Below, piece by piece: positions 24,920 to 34,530 of a DNA stretch of 63,123 nucleotides. The notes beneath the pieces were generated by a model, which worked only from the letters and a program-made list of their open reading frames with translations, did no database searches and was not told the origin of the DNA. The stretch is from Bacteriovoracaceae bacterium UBA4097 (GTDB lineage Bacteria > Bdellovibrionota > Bacteriovoracia > Bacteriovoracales > Bacteriovoracaceae): NCBI GenBank assembly GCA_002381765.1, contig DFXX01000015.1, positions 1 through 63,123 on the forward strand, written 5' to 3'. Position 1 is the first letter of the stretch. Every line of letters begins with the position of its first letter. The position numbers and the translations under genes were made by a program.

Positions 24920-26458
24920 TCAATTTAAGGTAACTGGTTCCATGCCAGAAGTTTCGTCTGTAAGAACGCTTGCTTCTGAGACCTCGGCAGAATCTTCATC
25001 TGATTCGCCATCCAGATGGATTTTAAGATCTCTGAATTTTTTCTTGGCTTTCGCTCTTTCTTTGGTTTCTTTGCCCTTAACTCCTAAGATCTTCATCTTA
25101 TTACAGCGGGTGATTATGCTTTGATGATTTTCAGCAGTTATCTCGCTGATTATTCTAGAGTTATAATCAAGAGCGCCCTTCTGTTGTTCTTGCATTTCAT
25201 ATAACATGGTCAAAATATTAACGAAGTTGTCGTACAGCCCACTTGCAAGATTAGCGATATCTAAAGTGTTCTTGTTCTGCTTCTCCACTTTCAAGAAAGC
25301 GTTTACATTACCAAGCATAATAGAAAGCACCTGAGGCCCAGCCAGTCTCACCCGACATCTCTGGAGGAGCTCTGAGTAGGTAGAATCGTTCTCCGTGTAG
25401 ACGTTAAGCATTTCGTCGGAGTTAAGGTAAAGGATCACAGGACACTGAAGATTAAGCCCTTCTAGGTCGCAATAATCCTTGCTTCCCAGGCCTTCAATAT
25501 GTGCCTGTACCGATTCAATAAAGCCTTTGAGATATTTTGCCTTCTGCTCAGGATCTTGCTCATTAACCCAACGCTCATATGGAACAATACTAACCTTGGC
25601 ATCGATCACTATATGTTTATCATCCGGCAGATATACGACCACATCAGGCCTCTTGCTTCTTCCGTTTTCATCACGGAAGCCCATAGAAGTTCCTTGGAGC
25701 TTGAAATCGATGTCTTTTATAAGCCCAGAGAGCTCCAGGACTCGCTGTAAGCCGTTCTCGCCCCACTTGCCCTGGGTCTGATTCTTGCCTCTAAGAGCGT
25801 CCACCAGGCTTACTGTCTCACCGGCAACCATGCCGATATGTTGTAATGAAAGAGCGCTATTTTTAGAGAACTCTTCTGTGGACTTGGTTACAGCCTCACC
25901 TAAATTCTTAAACTGAACATTGATTGGAGCTACGATGCCTTCAAGCTTCTTAGCGCTCTCCTCGTTCAGCTTCGTTACATTGTTGACTAGGATTTTATTG
26001 GTTAAAGTCTCAAGTTTCTCTTCATTGAGTTCACCTGCTAAGACTTTGTCCTTCTCGGCTTTAAGTTCTGAGATCAATCCGGCATTTGACGCCGTCAAGT
26101 CACCGATCTGAGTCGCTTGCTCTTCTGAAAGAATTGTAAGTCTTTCCACTTCATCAGAAAGGCGAGAGTTTTCCTTCTGAAGATGACCTAGATCCGTATT
26201 TAGCTTGATTGTGTCCTTCTCAAATGAAGATGCAGCAGTGTTTGCCAAGGAGAGAGCTTCTTTCGTCTGAACTAACTCATCATTAGATTCTTTTAAATCA
26301 TCATTGGCTCTTTTGAGATTTGCTAATTCAAGCTCTGTCTTCTGTTTTGCCTCAGAGAGCTCGATCATAAGCGCGCTTACTCTTCTATTGCCAAGTAGAT
26401 ATCCTAAACCGAGGAACACTAAGGAAGCAGCCACAATGGCTATTAAGTAATTGTCCAT
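24920..26458 (-). CDS. DNA recombination protein RmuC
   Basis: A 512-residue RmuC family protein. An N-terminal membrane helix (about 5-22), a long coiled coil (about 30-165) and the conserved RmuC core (about 215-440) are all present. Recognisable stretches are QGKWGENGLQRVLELSG, KRPDVVVYLPDDKHIVIDAK and LGNVNAFLKVEKQN. The core has a restriction-endonuclease-like fold (DVVVYLPD...VIDAK). RmuC limits rearrangements at inverted repeats and has been linked to anti-mobile-element activity. It is the last gene before the terminator at 24875. Having it inside an island next to NERD, HEPN and Mrr-like genes suggests a nuclease-rich cargo. Confidence 0.9.
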   Translation of the reverse strand: MDNYLIAIVAASLVFLGLGYLLGNRRVSALMIELSEAKQKTELELANLKRANDDLKESNDELVQTKEALSLANTAASSFEKDTIKLNTDLGHLQKENSRLSDEVERLTILSEEQATQIGDLTASNAGLISELKAEKDKVLAGELNEEKLETLTNKILVNNVTKLNEESAKKLEGIVAPINVQFKNLGEAVTKSTEEFSKNSALSLQHIGMVAGETVSLVDALRGKNQTQGKWGENGLQRVLELSGLIKDIDFKLQGTSMGFRDENGRSKRPDVVVYLPDDKHIVIDAKVSIVPYERWVNEQDPEQKAKYLKGFIESVQAHIEGLGSKDYCDLEGLNLQCPVILYLNSDEMLNVYTENDSTYSELLQRCRVRLAGPQVLSIMLGNVNAFLKVEKQNKNTLDIANLASGLYDNFVNILTMLYEMQEQQKGALDYNSRIISEITAENHQSIITRCNKMKILGVKGKETKERAKAKKKFRDLKIHLDGESDEDSAEVSEASVLTDETSGMEPVTLN

Positions 26459-26514
26459 AAAATGCCTTTATTCTATCAACGTAGAAATTTGTTAAAGTTG
26501 TTTGTAATTCGAGG

Positions 26515-27015
26515 TTAGAAAGGGATATCCGCTTCAGGGTTTAGGCTAAAGTGAAGAACCACACTGGGGATTATGTGGTGCAAGCAATCCCTTAAACCAT
26601 ATCTGATATCTGCCTGGGTCTCAAAAACTGGAGTCATTGTTCGGATTTCAAAATCTTCAAAATCATGAACGCATTCAACTCCAACTCTCAATCTATCCTT
26701 GTCCTCATTAGAGTTAGAATATCCCTCGCCGTACATTACCCTGAAAGAGCCGCCTTCGGACTTGATCCAGGAAAGCGTTTTTACCTCATAAAAGAACTCA
26801 CCCGTGGAGTTCCTTGTATAAAGTTTTCTATCAAGTACAAAGTGGAATGGGATACACAGACCTGAATCTTTCAAAGCGGATTCAACAGCCTTGATGTCAG
26901 CGGATATGATATCTAATCTTTTAGTGAAGTTACTTAGGAATGCTTTGTTCTTTTTTATAGATTCCAGGACGGGGCTTTCAGTTTCTGGTACTGTGACCAG
27001 TTCAGTGACTTTCAT
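26515..27015 (-). CDS. Hypothetical protein upstream of rmuC
   Basis: A 166-residue soluble protein, not recognised. An N-terminal helix pair (about 15-50) is followed by a beta-rich part. No catalytic motif stands out. It is 56 bp upstream of rmuC on the same strand and is probably co-transcribed. Base composition resembles rmuC rather than the AT-rich genes further right. Confidence 0.6.
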   Translation of the reverse strand: MKVTELVTVPETESPVLESIKKNKAFLSNFTKRLDIISADIKAVESALKDSGLCIPFHFVLDRKLYTRNSTGEFFYEVKTLSWIKSEGGSFRVMYGEGYSNSNEDKDRLRVGVECVHDFEDFEIRTMTPVFETQADIRYGLRDCLHHIIPSVVLHFSLNPEADIPF

Positions 27016-27163
27016 AAATACTCCTTAAAATTGTCGTAATTAACAATTCTGAATGCAATTCCACAATCAAGTGTTCAAGGCCCAATCAAGGGTTATCGAT
27101 CCAATCAAAGATCAAGGAGGTATTTAGCATGAATTAATATTGAGGGAATATGAGGTGTAATAT

Positions 27164-27457
27164 TTACAGGAGCAGCAGGAGCAAGCGGAGATCTAGTGAG
27201 ATGACTTTTTTAGGCTTCTTTCGTTGGCTTATGAAGAGCGCAGTAAACAAGAATTGTCCGTTTGCCCGCATTTGCCTGGCTATCCCTGAGAAGAGAATTT
27301 TTTTAGCGTTCTCGCTTTTTGCATATGTCTTGGCCTCTTCAAGAGACTTAAACTCTGGCAGTAATTCTCTCGGGACATTTTTATGCTTATCTCCATCCCA
27401 AAAACGAAGGTAGAAACCTTCCTTCCCACCAGCCAACTTCCTACGGAAGGAGTTCAC
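27164..27457 (-). CDS. Short ORF resembling the N-terminus of an integrase
   Basis: A 97-residue ORF starting at GTG, overlapping the NERD stop (GTGA). The first 60 residues (GGKEGFYLRFWDGDKHKNVP, then FKSLEEAKTYAKSENAKK) resemble the arm-binding domain of tyrosine integrases. The rest loses similarity and ends in a run of leucines. It may be a truncated integrase left from an earlier insertion, or a small unrelated protein. I hold the integrase reading weakly. Confidence 0.35.
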   Translation of the reverse strand: MNSFRRKLAGGKEGFYLRFWDGDKHKNVPRELLPEFKSLEEAKTYAKSENAKKILFSGIARQMRANGQFLFTALFISQRKKPKKVISLDLRLLLLLL

Positions 27458-28362
27458 CGTAATAATTTGTTCAGAACTTGCTTAACCTCTTCTTTGGTTA
27501 ATACAGGAGAGAAGTTTGTAATATAATTATTTAATTCAGAGAGATTAACGACTTTTACAAAAGGGTCTCTCTCTTCTGTCATTTGGCCCGTCATCAGCAG
27601 AATACTTCTAACAGTAATTTTTTTTGCTTTGAAGAACAAAGAAAATAGACCGCTCGTTTGGGGATTGAGATAGCAAAACAGAGCAAAATTTGTTCGCTTG
27701 ACCTGATCGACAGGAGTAAAGCTAATAGCCCTTTTAATAGTGCCTTTTGACCAATTCTTGGTCTCAATAAGAAAAACACCCGAAGTGCCAAGCACGATAT
27801 GATCCGCTTGAATTGTAAAAACTCTTTGCTTAGTTTTTTTATTATAAATAGGTTTAAACAAGCGGAGTTGAAAATTGTTGATCACATAGAAGGTATCGGG
27901 AAGCTTCCTGAGTTCATCTAGAGCTTTCTGTTCTCCTAAAGCGCCTTGGATCAAGGCATGATTCGAGTCGAATAAATGTTTAGACTTCAGAGAAGATCCT
28001 GCTAATTGAGAAATCTTTTGACTAATTATTTTCTCGGTTTTTTTCTCCAGTCTGTTTAATTCTCTTTTGAGTTTAAACAACTGAAATCGGAAGACCAAAA
28101 GTTCAATAAAATTTCGAAAACGTGTTTTATTTGTTGGATCGGTCTTCTTTTCAGACACATGAGCTACGATTATCGCATTTTGACGAAGAATCTGTATATC
28201 ATGCTCTTGTCGAGCGATGGCTTCGGATTCTTTGACTTTATGTTTGCAGAACTCTTTGAATTTAAGTATATCGTTTAAAGACTCTAAATGCGTCACCCCG
28301 TCTTTTTTCAAAAGATCAACTAAGTTCTTTAAAGAGTCAATTCCGCCTAAGATGATCGCCAT
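27454..28362 (-). CDS. NERD-domain nuclease-related protein
   Basis: A 302-residue protein. An N-terminal helical coiled part (about 1-120) precedes a NERD domain with G140-A-L-G-E144, D187 (ADHIVL) and E200-T-K202 (LIETKNW). These are the PD-(D/E)xK-like catalytic positions of this nuclease-related family. NERD proteins are linked with DNA processing and occur in mobile elements. A gene for a HEPN-like protein lies 50 bp upstream on the same strand. Confidence 0.8.
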   Translation of the reverse strand: MAIILGGIDSLKNLVDLLKKDGVTHLESLNDILKFKEFCKHKVKESEAIARQEHDIQILRQNAIIVAHVSEKKTDPTNKTRFRNFIELLVFRFQLFKLKRELNRLEKKTEKIISQKISQLAGSSLKSKHLFDSNHALIQGALGEQKALDELRKLPDTFYVINNFQLRLFKPIYNKKTKQRVFTIQADHIVLGTSGVFLIETKNWSKGTIKRAISFTPVDQVKRTNFALFCYLNPQTSGLFSLFFKAKKITVRSILLMTGQMTEERDPFVKVVNLSELNNYITNFSPVLTKEEVKQVLNKLLR

Positions 28363-28411
28363 CTTACGCCTCTCATCTTTTGCATATATGGGCCATTTTG
28401 AACTTTAACAT

Positions 28412-28924
28412 TTATACCTTTCGAGAATCTTTTCTCAAGGGGAGCAATTCCCTTAGACGCTCGGTAACTTGCATTCCAAGCTTGGCATCGCCTTGAGCTG
28501 TTCGAATTGGCTGGTTCTTAACCTGTTCACCAATTACCATCGGCTTTTCATGAGCAATATCATTTCTAGCCTTTCTAAACTCTTCAATAGCCTCTAAGAG
28601 CCATTCATCTTGAACACCAAAACTTTCAAGCTTCGTCTTATATGTTTTATTCCTGTCCCAATCTCGGGGGGGATTATTGCCATTAAGTGCGATGTATAAG
28701 AGTCTTATGTGAACATCTATGTAAGAACTATAAAAAGAAATAGCGATCAACCCATTCTTGAAAGATAACTTTTCAGAATCGTGAGAAATGACAAAGCCAC
28801 CATCACCACGAGGCGTCCTATTTTGCTCCATAATCCGGAATGACTGGTTATAAGCTTCTGTTGCGATTTCATAAAAAATGCGTGCATTTGTATATACTCT
28901 AAAAACGTCTTCAGATATTTCCAT
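28412..28924 (-). CDS. HEPN-like small protein
   Basis: A 170-residue helical protein. The segment RKARNDIAHEKP contains R-N-D-I-A-H, matching the RxxxxH motif of HEPN domains with the polar residue after the Arg that marks active RNases. HEPN proteins usually act as RNA-cutting toxins or accessory factors in defence. It lies between the 969-residue Mrr-like gene (67 bp upstream) and the NERD gene, all on one strand. It has the usual size of a single HEPN domain. Confidence 0.65.
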   Translation of the reverse strand: MEISEDVFRVYTNARIFYEIATEAYNQSFRIMEQNRTPRGDGGFVISHDSEKLSFKNGLIAISFYSSYIDVHIRLLYIALNGNNPPRDWDRNKTYKTKLESFGVQDEWLLEAIEEFRKARNDIAHEKPMVIGEQVKNQPIRTAQGDAKLGMQVTERLRELLPLRKDSRKV

Positions 28925-28990
28925 TTGCCCTACCTAGCCGTAAATCCATTAAATTGTCCCAAATGCTTAGTTTGGGTTTTTGGACACATT

Positions 28991-31900
28991 CTATTCATCG
29001 TTATCTATCTCAGTGAGACTAAAATATTTAATCTCGTTCCTGTCAGCAATTTCTACAAATCCGATTTCACGGGCATCAATCAATACTTTTAAATCCAAAT
29101 TAACTTCTTGGTTGCTCTCTTTGATTTGTCGACCCTCTTTGCTATCCGCAGCGATGAGATTGATCTGAGGCTGAATAACTTCTTTCATAACTTTCCATTT
29201 CAAATTCCCATTAGTAACTAAAATAGCTTCACCTAGTGGCAAATTTCTGCTTTCGTAGACAAGCATCACTTCACCCACGAAAGGTTTTGTACGACCTTCT
29301 CCAACGTCCTTATGAGTAATGTAATTTTGGCTAATTTGCCAAGGAAGTGATCTATGATTGATGATCAGGCAAGACGGCTTAACTTTAGAAAGCATTTTTA
29401 AGAAATCATCGGCTTTTACTTGGGTGTACGACTTGTCGGTCAAATCTTTTAGATAAACAACTAGAGCCTGCACCCTACCAATCAAAAGCTTTTCAGCCCA
29501 CATTGAGCCGTATGTATCATATGCATAGTGGGTATAGCCAGAATCGTCCACGAACCAAACTTTATCAGAAATAGTATAGATACCTGCTTGAAGTTTGACC
29601 TCTTCCATCTTTGCACCTTCTTCTATGGTGTAAAGCATACCCTTTAGAGTGGCCTTATTCATAGACTCACTAAATGAGGCAAAAATCTTTTTCAATCTTT
29701 TCTCTGACAGATTCTTTCCAGCAATCCGATTATCAAAACGTTTATCAGCATCAGCTTTTGCTTTCTCAAGTTCCGTGATCACTTCTTCAAGCTTTAGCAA
29801 TGGCTGGTCGACTAGTGACATCTTTTGATGCATTTCCTCAAGGTCTGATAGAAACGTTTTATAAGACGCAGAGGATTCAAGCATGTTGAAATCAGCGACT
29901 TCTTCCCACTGAAATTTTCTAGTTAAAAGGACTGACTCTAATAGCTCTCTAATATCGTGATCTATAGAGCTGGAATAGACTGTAATCCTTCCGGTAGCTT
30001 CTGGGCGAAACCATGAATCCAACCAACCAGAATCTTTCTTCTCATTGCTCTCATATAACCTAACAACAGATTTTAGTGGAACGTTCCGAATTACCTTCGT
30101 TACATCCTCGAAATTAAAATTAGATGCAGACCTGTTTAAGTGCCAGAGATAAGTTCCCCATGCAAAATAAAACTCTTCACGAATAGCTGAAAATTTAGAG
30201 TAATACTCTTTCTTTTTCTTTTCAGATTGTTCCCAAGAGCCAATCGAGCCATAATTAGATTCTGATAATCTTTCGAAGCTTGCGCTGGAAAGCATGTTCA
30301 CAAACCCTTCTATCTCTTCCACTCCTATTTTCGATTTCTTATCTAAGTACCACTTCAGGTGCTGAAGAACATCCCTGAAAATTTCACGAATAATTAAAAA
30401 GCTAATTTCGGCTTCCTCAAAATTTTCAACACTATACTCAGTATCTGAAGCTCTCTCACAAAGAGTTTTATAATCTTCAAAATAATCCTTTATTAAGCCA
30501 GTATCGTTTTTCCTTTCAAGAATAAATAGTAATCTCCTCACTAGGCCAAAATTTCGATGAAAGAGTTGGTATGGTCCCTTGAGTGTGATAACAACTGTAC
30601 AAAGCGAAAATGGCATATGAAGAACAGTAGAAACACTTTGCTGAGTATGTTTGCCTTGAAGAATTATATCTACAATGTCTTCGTAGATTGTTTCCCAAAC
30701 CGTCAAAAAATCCCATCCAAAGACCATTCTTCCTCCAAATGATCTCGCATTTGGATATGAAGCAGTAGGATGGTCTTTTTTCTTATCAAGGTAACTGCTA
30801 CGTGCTTTATAGAAATCACCTAGTAATCTTTCTGCAACAACATAAGACCGTGAATCAAATGCCTGCAAAATATCTTTCTGTAGTTGCAAAAGATATGAGT
30901 CGACTTGTAAATGAGCTACTAGCTCACCTTTGCTGACTACAAAAATATTTTCAACCATTTTCTCCACTTGCTTCACATAGTCAGGATGCACCTTGAAAGT
31001 TATAATATCATTTCCTTTCTCAATGCTTTCACCAACAAAATGTGACCACGAAAAGACAGCCATGTTTTTCAGTTTTATTTGGGATACGACTTGATCTAAT
31101 CCATTTTTATGAGTGGCAAGGCTAATTATCCCCTGTGACTTCGCTACAACTTTTACAAGGGGCCAATCAGCATTTTCTTGCCAATTTTTATCACCATAAT
31201 TTAAAACTTCAGCAAGAGCATTGTTCTGAGTCGTAAAAAGAATTTCATAGTCAATCAGTTCTTCAACGGCCACAACAAAGTCAAAACTGCTTGTCGACTT
31301 AGTGCTCGTCGAGCTTACAACGCCTACTTTTTTTACTCCAATGCTTCCCATGGTTTTCAGAGTATTAAGCATCTCATCGCATCTATCGTCTTTATTTTGA
31401 AAAAATGTTCTTCTTATGGCTTCATTTGCTGAAACGAATGCTGACACTTTGGCTCCATCCCAAACTTCGAAATATTCAAAAATTTCTCCAAGCTCATTTA
31501 GTTCGTTACGAGTAGATACATTTACTGTGACATTCGTTATGAGAATGAAGCATGTTGGAAAAATTTCTCTTTCATCCCATCTCGTTTCCAGCCAATCAAA
31601 TATCTCTTTTTCAAGAGCCTTTATAATTGCTTTCTGCCTATCAGTTTCACGATCTTTCTTTGTATGCTTTGCTTGAAACACCCAATAGATTTCCCGTGAT
31701 TCTAATTTAATTGGCGTATCAAATATTTGAGAGTAGTCTGTTCTTACCCCTAAATGAGTAGCATCCACTCCACCATCTCTTCCTGGGGCTCCATAGGGAG
31801 TTGCGATAGGAGTAAATTGATCAAGCACAATAGCTGAACAGAGCTGTTGAAAAGTATCTCCATTTAAATCATCAAGATTGAAATATGGTCCAGCAGTCAC
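28991..31900 (-). CDS. Large Mrr-like (PD-(D/E)xK) protein of defence type
   Basis: A 969-residue protein. The first 170 residues look like a restriction-type endonuclease: GRDGGVD (40-46) and WVFQAKHT with Q76-A-K78, a QxK variant of the PD-(D/E)xK site found in Mrr-like enzymes. Residues 170-970 are long and mostly helical with no P-loop and no family I can name. It probably couples DNA cutting to an unknown sensor. It lies 177 bp downstream of the C5 methyltransferase, so it could belong with that gene as a modification-dependent or modification-blocked nuclease, or be a separate system. Confidence 0.65.
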   Translation of the reverse strand: MTAGPYFNLDDLNGDTFQQLCSAIVLDQFTPIATPYGAPGRDGGVDATHLGVRTDYSQIFDTPIKLESREIYWVFQAKHTKKDRETDRQKAIIKALEKEIFDWLETRWDEREIFPTCFILITNVTVNVSTRNELNELGEIFEYFEVWDGAKVSAFVSANEAIRRTFFQNKDDRCDEMLNTLKTMGSIGVKKVGVVSSTSTKSTSSFDFVVAVEELIDYEILFTTQNNALAEVLNYGDKNWQENADWPLVKVVAKSQGIISLATHKNGLDQVVSQIKLKNMAVFSWSHFVGESIEKGNDIITFKVHPDYVKQVEKMVENIFVVSKGELVAHLQVDSYLLQLQKDILQAFDSRSYVVAERLLGDFYKARSSYLDKKKDHPTASYPNARSFGGRMVFGWDFLTVWETIYEDIVDIILQGKHTQQSVSTVLHMPFSLCTVVITLKGPYQLFHRNFGLVRRLLFILERKNDTGLIKDYFEDYKTLCERASDTEYSVENFEEAEISFLIIREIFRDVLQHLKWYLDKKSKIGVEEIEGFVNMLSSASFERLSESNYGSIGSWEQSEKKKKEYYSKFSAIREEFYFAWGTYLWHLNRSASNFNFEDVTKVIRNVPLKSVVRLYESNEKKDSGWLDSWFRPEATGRITVYSSSIDHDIRELLESVLLTRKFQWEEVADFNMLESSASYKTFLSDLEEMHQKMSLVDQPLLKLEEVITELEKAKADADKRFDNRIAGKNLSEKRLKKIFASFSESMNKATLKGMLYTIEEGAKMEEVKLQAGIYTISDKVWFVDDSGYTHYAYDTYGSMWAEKLLIGRVQALVVYLKDLTDKSYTQVKADDFLKMLSKVKPSCLIINHRSLPWQISQNYITHKDVGEGRTKPFVGEVMLVYESRNLPLGEAILVTNGNLKWKVMKEVIQPQINLIAADSKEGRQIKESNQEVNLDLKVLIDAREIGFVEIADRNEIKYFSLTEIDNDE

Positions 31901-32077
31901 TATTGCCTCGATGGTTATTTTTACTTATGCAATTAATCTATGCTCGCAAGCTGTTAACAAAACACATGGAGTAGATGTCATCTGCCCCGATGGGACAAAT
32001 CTGCTCTTCGTGAACATTAATGTGTTCTGAATTGAGACAAAGCAGTCCAATCTTTTAATGTATATTCTAGGTGACGA

Positions 32078-33205
32078 TTAAGCCGCGGGCCTAGAAGAGT
32101 ATCTGAAAGCGTACTTCTTAAAGTCCACATCCGCAGTAGTAGTTTTATGGTTACTCACAAATATTTCTTTTACCGCTTCACCAATCGCACGAGCCATTAA
32201 CGGAGGTACAGCATTACCAATTTGTCTAAACTGAGAAGTAATGCTCCCAGAGAATACAAAGTCGTTTGGGAAGCTCTGGCAGGCTGCTGCTTCCCTAGGT
32301 GTTAAATAACGATGTTCCACTGGGTGATAATATGAGGTACGTGAAGTGAGAATGGTTGGACTAGGAAGTTTGCGATCTAGACGCTGTAACTTAGCTTGTC
32401 TAAAACGTCCTTCAGCAAGCTCCTCCCAAACGACATCAAATCGCAAATTCTTCGGAAGATATTTTTCTTCATCTTTTTTGTACCTTACAAATTTCCCTTC
32501 TGGGATGTGCTTCAGCCTTTCAAGATCAATGGCTTTCTTGAGAGTAACAAGCTTAGGATCATGATTATAAATCTCACCATTAGGTGCCTTTAAATTCTTG
32601 AATGCATCTCCAACAGTTGAAACTTTATTTGTTCCGCGATCACCATGTGAAATTTTCGGGAAGATGGGTGGAGCACAATCTTTAGTTCCCATCAGGATCG
32701 TCCTTCTTCTAATCTCCGAAACACCGTATTCATCTGAAGAAAGAACGCGTGCATTCATTGTGTATCCCAACTTTTCAAATGATTCAAAAATCTTTGAAAG
32801 CACTTTTTTATTCTTTGAAGCTAAAAGTCCGGTAACGTTTTCAAAAATTACAACTTTTGGATTTAAGACCTTCACAACCCTTACAAATTCCAAAAATAAA
32901 CTATTACGTAAATCATCTGCCTCGCCTTTTCCTACTGTTGAAAATCCTTGGCAAGGAGGACCTCCGACTACCATTTCTACTTTCTGATGCTTTAAAAGCT
33001 CCTTAAGTTTCTTAGTGTCTAGGTTTCTGATGTCTCCGAGAAATGTCTCAGCATGCTTATGGTTGGCTTTAAACGTCGCAATAGCATCCTTTTCAAAGTC
33101 GACACCTAGTAAACATTTATGGCCTGCCATTTCTAGGCCAGTAGAAAAGCCTCCACATCCAGAGAAAAGGTCGATGAAATTGAGAGAAATGTTTTTGTTT
33201 TTCAT
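32078..33205 (-). CDS. DNA (cytosine-5) methyltransferase
   Basis: A 375-residue C5 methyltransferase using S-adenosylmethionine. Motif I is IDLFSGCGGFS (11-21), motif IV is GGPPCQGFS with the nucleophile C85, motif VI is ENV (122-124), the motif VIII region is EIRRRTILMG, and RQIGNAVPP near the end is motif X. All core motifs are present, so it should be active; the target recognised cannot be read off. The 352-residue gene with a D-x10-E-Y-K motif ends 50 bp upstream on the same strand, which suggests a type II restriction-modification pair. Confidence 0.93.
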   Translation of the reverse strand: MKNKNISLNFIDLFSGCGGFSTGLEMAGHKCLLGVDFEKDAIATFKANHKHAETFLGDIRNLDTKKLKELLKHQKVEMVVGGPPCQGFSTVGKGEADDLRNSLFLEFVRVVKVLNPKVVIFENVTGLLASKNKKVLSKIFESFEKLGYTMNARVLSSDEYGVSEIRRRTILMGTKDCAPPIFPKISHGDRGTNKVSTVGDAFKNLKAPNGEIYNHDPKLVTLKKAIDLERLKHIPEGKFVRYKKDEEKYLPKNLRFDVVWEELAEGRFRQAKLQRLDRKLPSPTILTSRTSYYHPVEHRYLTPREAAACQSFPNDFVFSGSITSQFRQIGNAVPPLMARAIGEAVKEIFVSNHKTTTADVDFKKYAFRYSSRPAA

Positions 33206-33254
33206 ACTTTAAGTATGACAGAAAGTTCGATTGAGGCCTAGGGGGGAAAATTTT

Positions 33255-34313
33255 TTAGGCCACGCTTCTTGCACGTATCCTTGCTGCCTTAAGGTTCAAA
33301 TAAATGACGTTTTCATATTCAGGAGCCTGTGGCTGAGCAATTTGATCCGGTAACAAGTCACCAAAATCTTGTTGTACTCTTTCAACTTCTTCTAAAAGTT
33401 GTTGCCTCTGTCTTTCTTCTCTCTCAACTCCAGGGATCTTAGGCTCCCAAGAAGTATACATACCATATCCGTTTGCCTTGATGGCCCTAGATTCGAAAAA
33501 GGGCCGGTAGCGCAACTTTACTCGGTACAAGGTTAAATCTATCTTTAGATCTGCTGGGTATAGCTGTTTGGAAAAACGGGCAGCATCCTCTTCTGATGTT
33601 GTAGGGGCAAAAAAACCACCGTTACATAAGAATATTTGTCTAATCTCAGACCGCGTTCCTATCTCTTCATCGTTCACTATGAAATAGTACATACTGAATT
33701 GGATTCTCAATTTGATGGTGTGCTTTTTTAAAGTCTTTAATTTATCAAAATATTTTTTATAGCTTGTATTCAAGTTATGAATCAGAACTACTTTATTAAG
33801 CTCAGTCGTCTTTGTATTACTAGGACAAGTTGAATTAAATGATGCCACTGCAATACTATTCGAATTACTACTCTTCATCGCCTTATACTCAATCCCAAAA
33901 AACTCGCCATAACCGTTTACGTCATTCAGTTTAATATTTATGACTGTTTCATTTGTAAGAACTTCTGGTAGATCAAGCTCCGAAGTATTAATTTCAATAT
34001 ATCTTTTTAAACTATTCGGTACAGTCACTTCAACAACTACTAATTTACCTTGTAAGACTAAATCCCAACTAACTTCCTCTTGGGCCTTATAATTAAACAA
34101 TCCAAATATTCCAGAATCAGGACATTCACCTTTGGGGAGAACCAATAACTGACACTCAAGTTTTTGTCTTAAATCAGAACTAACATTTCCAAAGTAGACT
34201 TCGTTCCCTCTTGAGTTGCCCCCACGAGTAGAAACCATTTGAGAGCCAGCATTAAAATAAAAGCGTTCAGCAATTTTCTCTAACTCGAGTTCAAAATTAA
34301 ATTTTGTAAGCAT
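33255..34313 (-). CDS. Candidate restriction endonuclease next to C5 methyltransferase
   Basis: A 352-residue protein of no family I recognise. D131 and E142-Y-K144 (GEFFGIEYKAM) fit the D...ExK site of PD-(D/E)xK nucleases with the usual spacing. A beta-rich region surrounds them. It precedes the C5 methyltransferase by 50 bp on the same strand. Proteins with this position and motif are often the endonuclease of a type II restriction-modification system. It is divergent from the ABC ATPase gene at 34531. The enzyme assignment is inference from motif and context. Confidence 0.5.
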   Translation of the reverse strand: MLTKFNFELELEKIAERFYFNAGSQMVSTRGGNSRGNEVYFGNVSSDLRQKLECQLLVLPKGECPDSGIFGLFNYKAQEEVSWDLVLQGKLVVVEVTVPNSLKRYIEINTSELDLPEVLTNETVINIKLNDVNGYGEFFGIEYKAMKSSNSNSIAVASFNSTCPSNTKTTELNKVVLIHNLNTSYKKYFDKLKTLKKHTIKLRIQFSMYYFIVNDEEIGTRSEIRQIFLCNGGFFAPTTSEEDAARFSKQLYPADLKIDLTLYRVKLRYRPFFESRAIKANGYGMYTSWEPKIPGVEREERQRQQLLEEVERVQQDFGDLLPDQIAQPQAPEYENVIYLNLKAARIRARSVA

Positions 34314-34530
34314 GAAAGCTTATCGGCGAGTAAGCTACAAGGCCAAAATTTAAAGCATTGAAATTCGGCTTAATCAAGCAAGTCATGGGAAAGAGATAGG
34401 AGAAAGTAGTCGTTACTACGGATACAGTACGCCTAATTAAGAAATCTTAAGAAATTAAAGTAATAAGAAAGTGTTTTGAAATTCATTAGTTCTCTTATAA
34501 TTAAAAATCCAATTGAAGCACAGGAATGAG

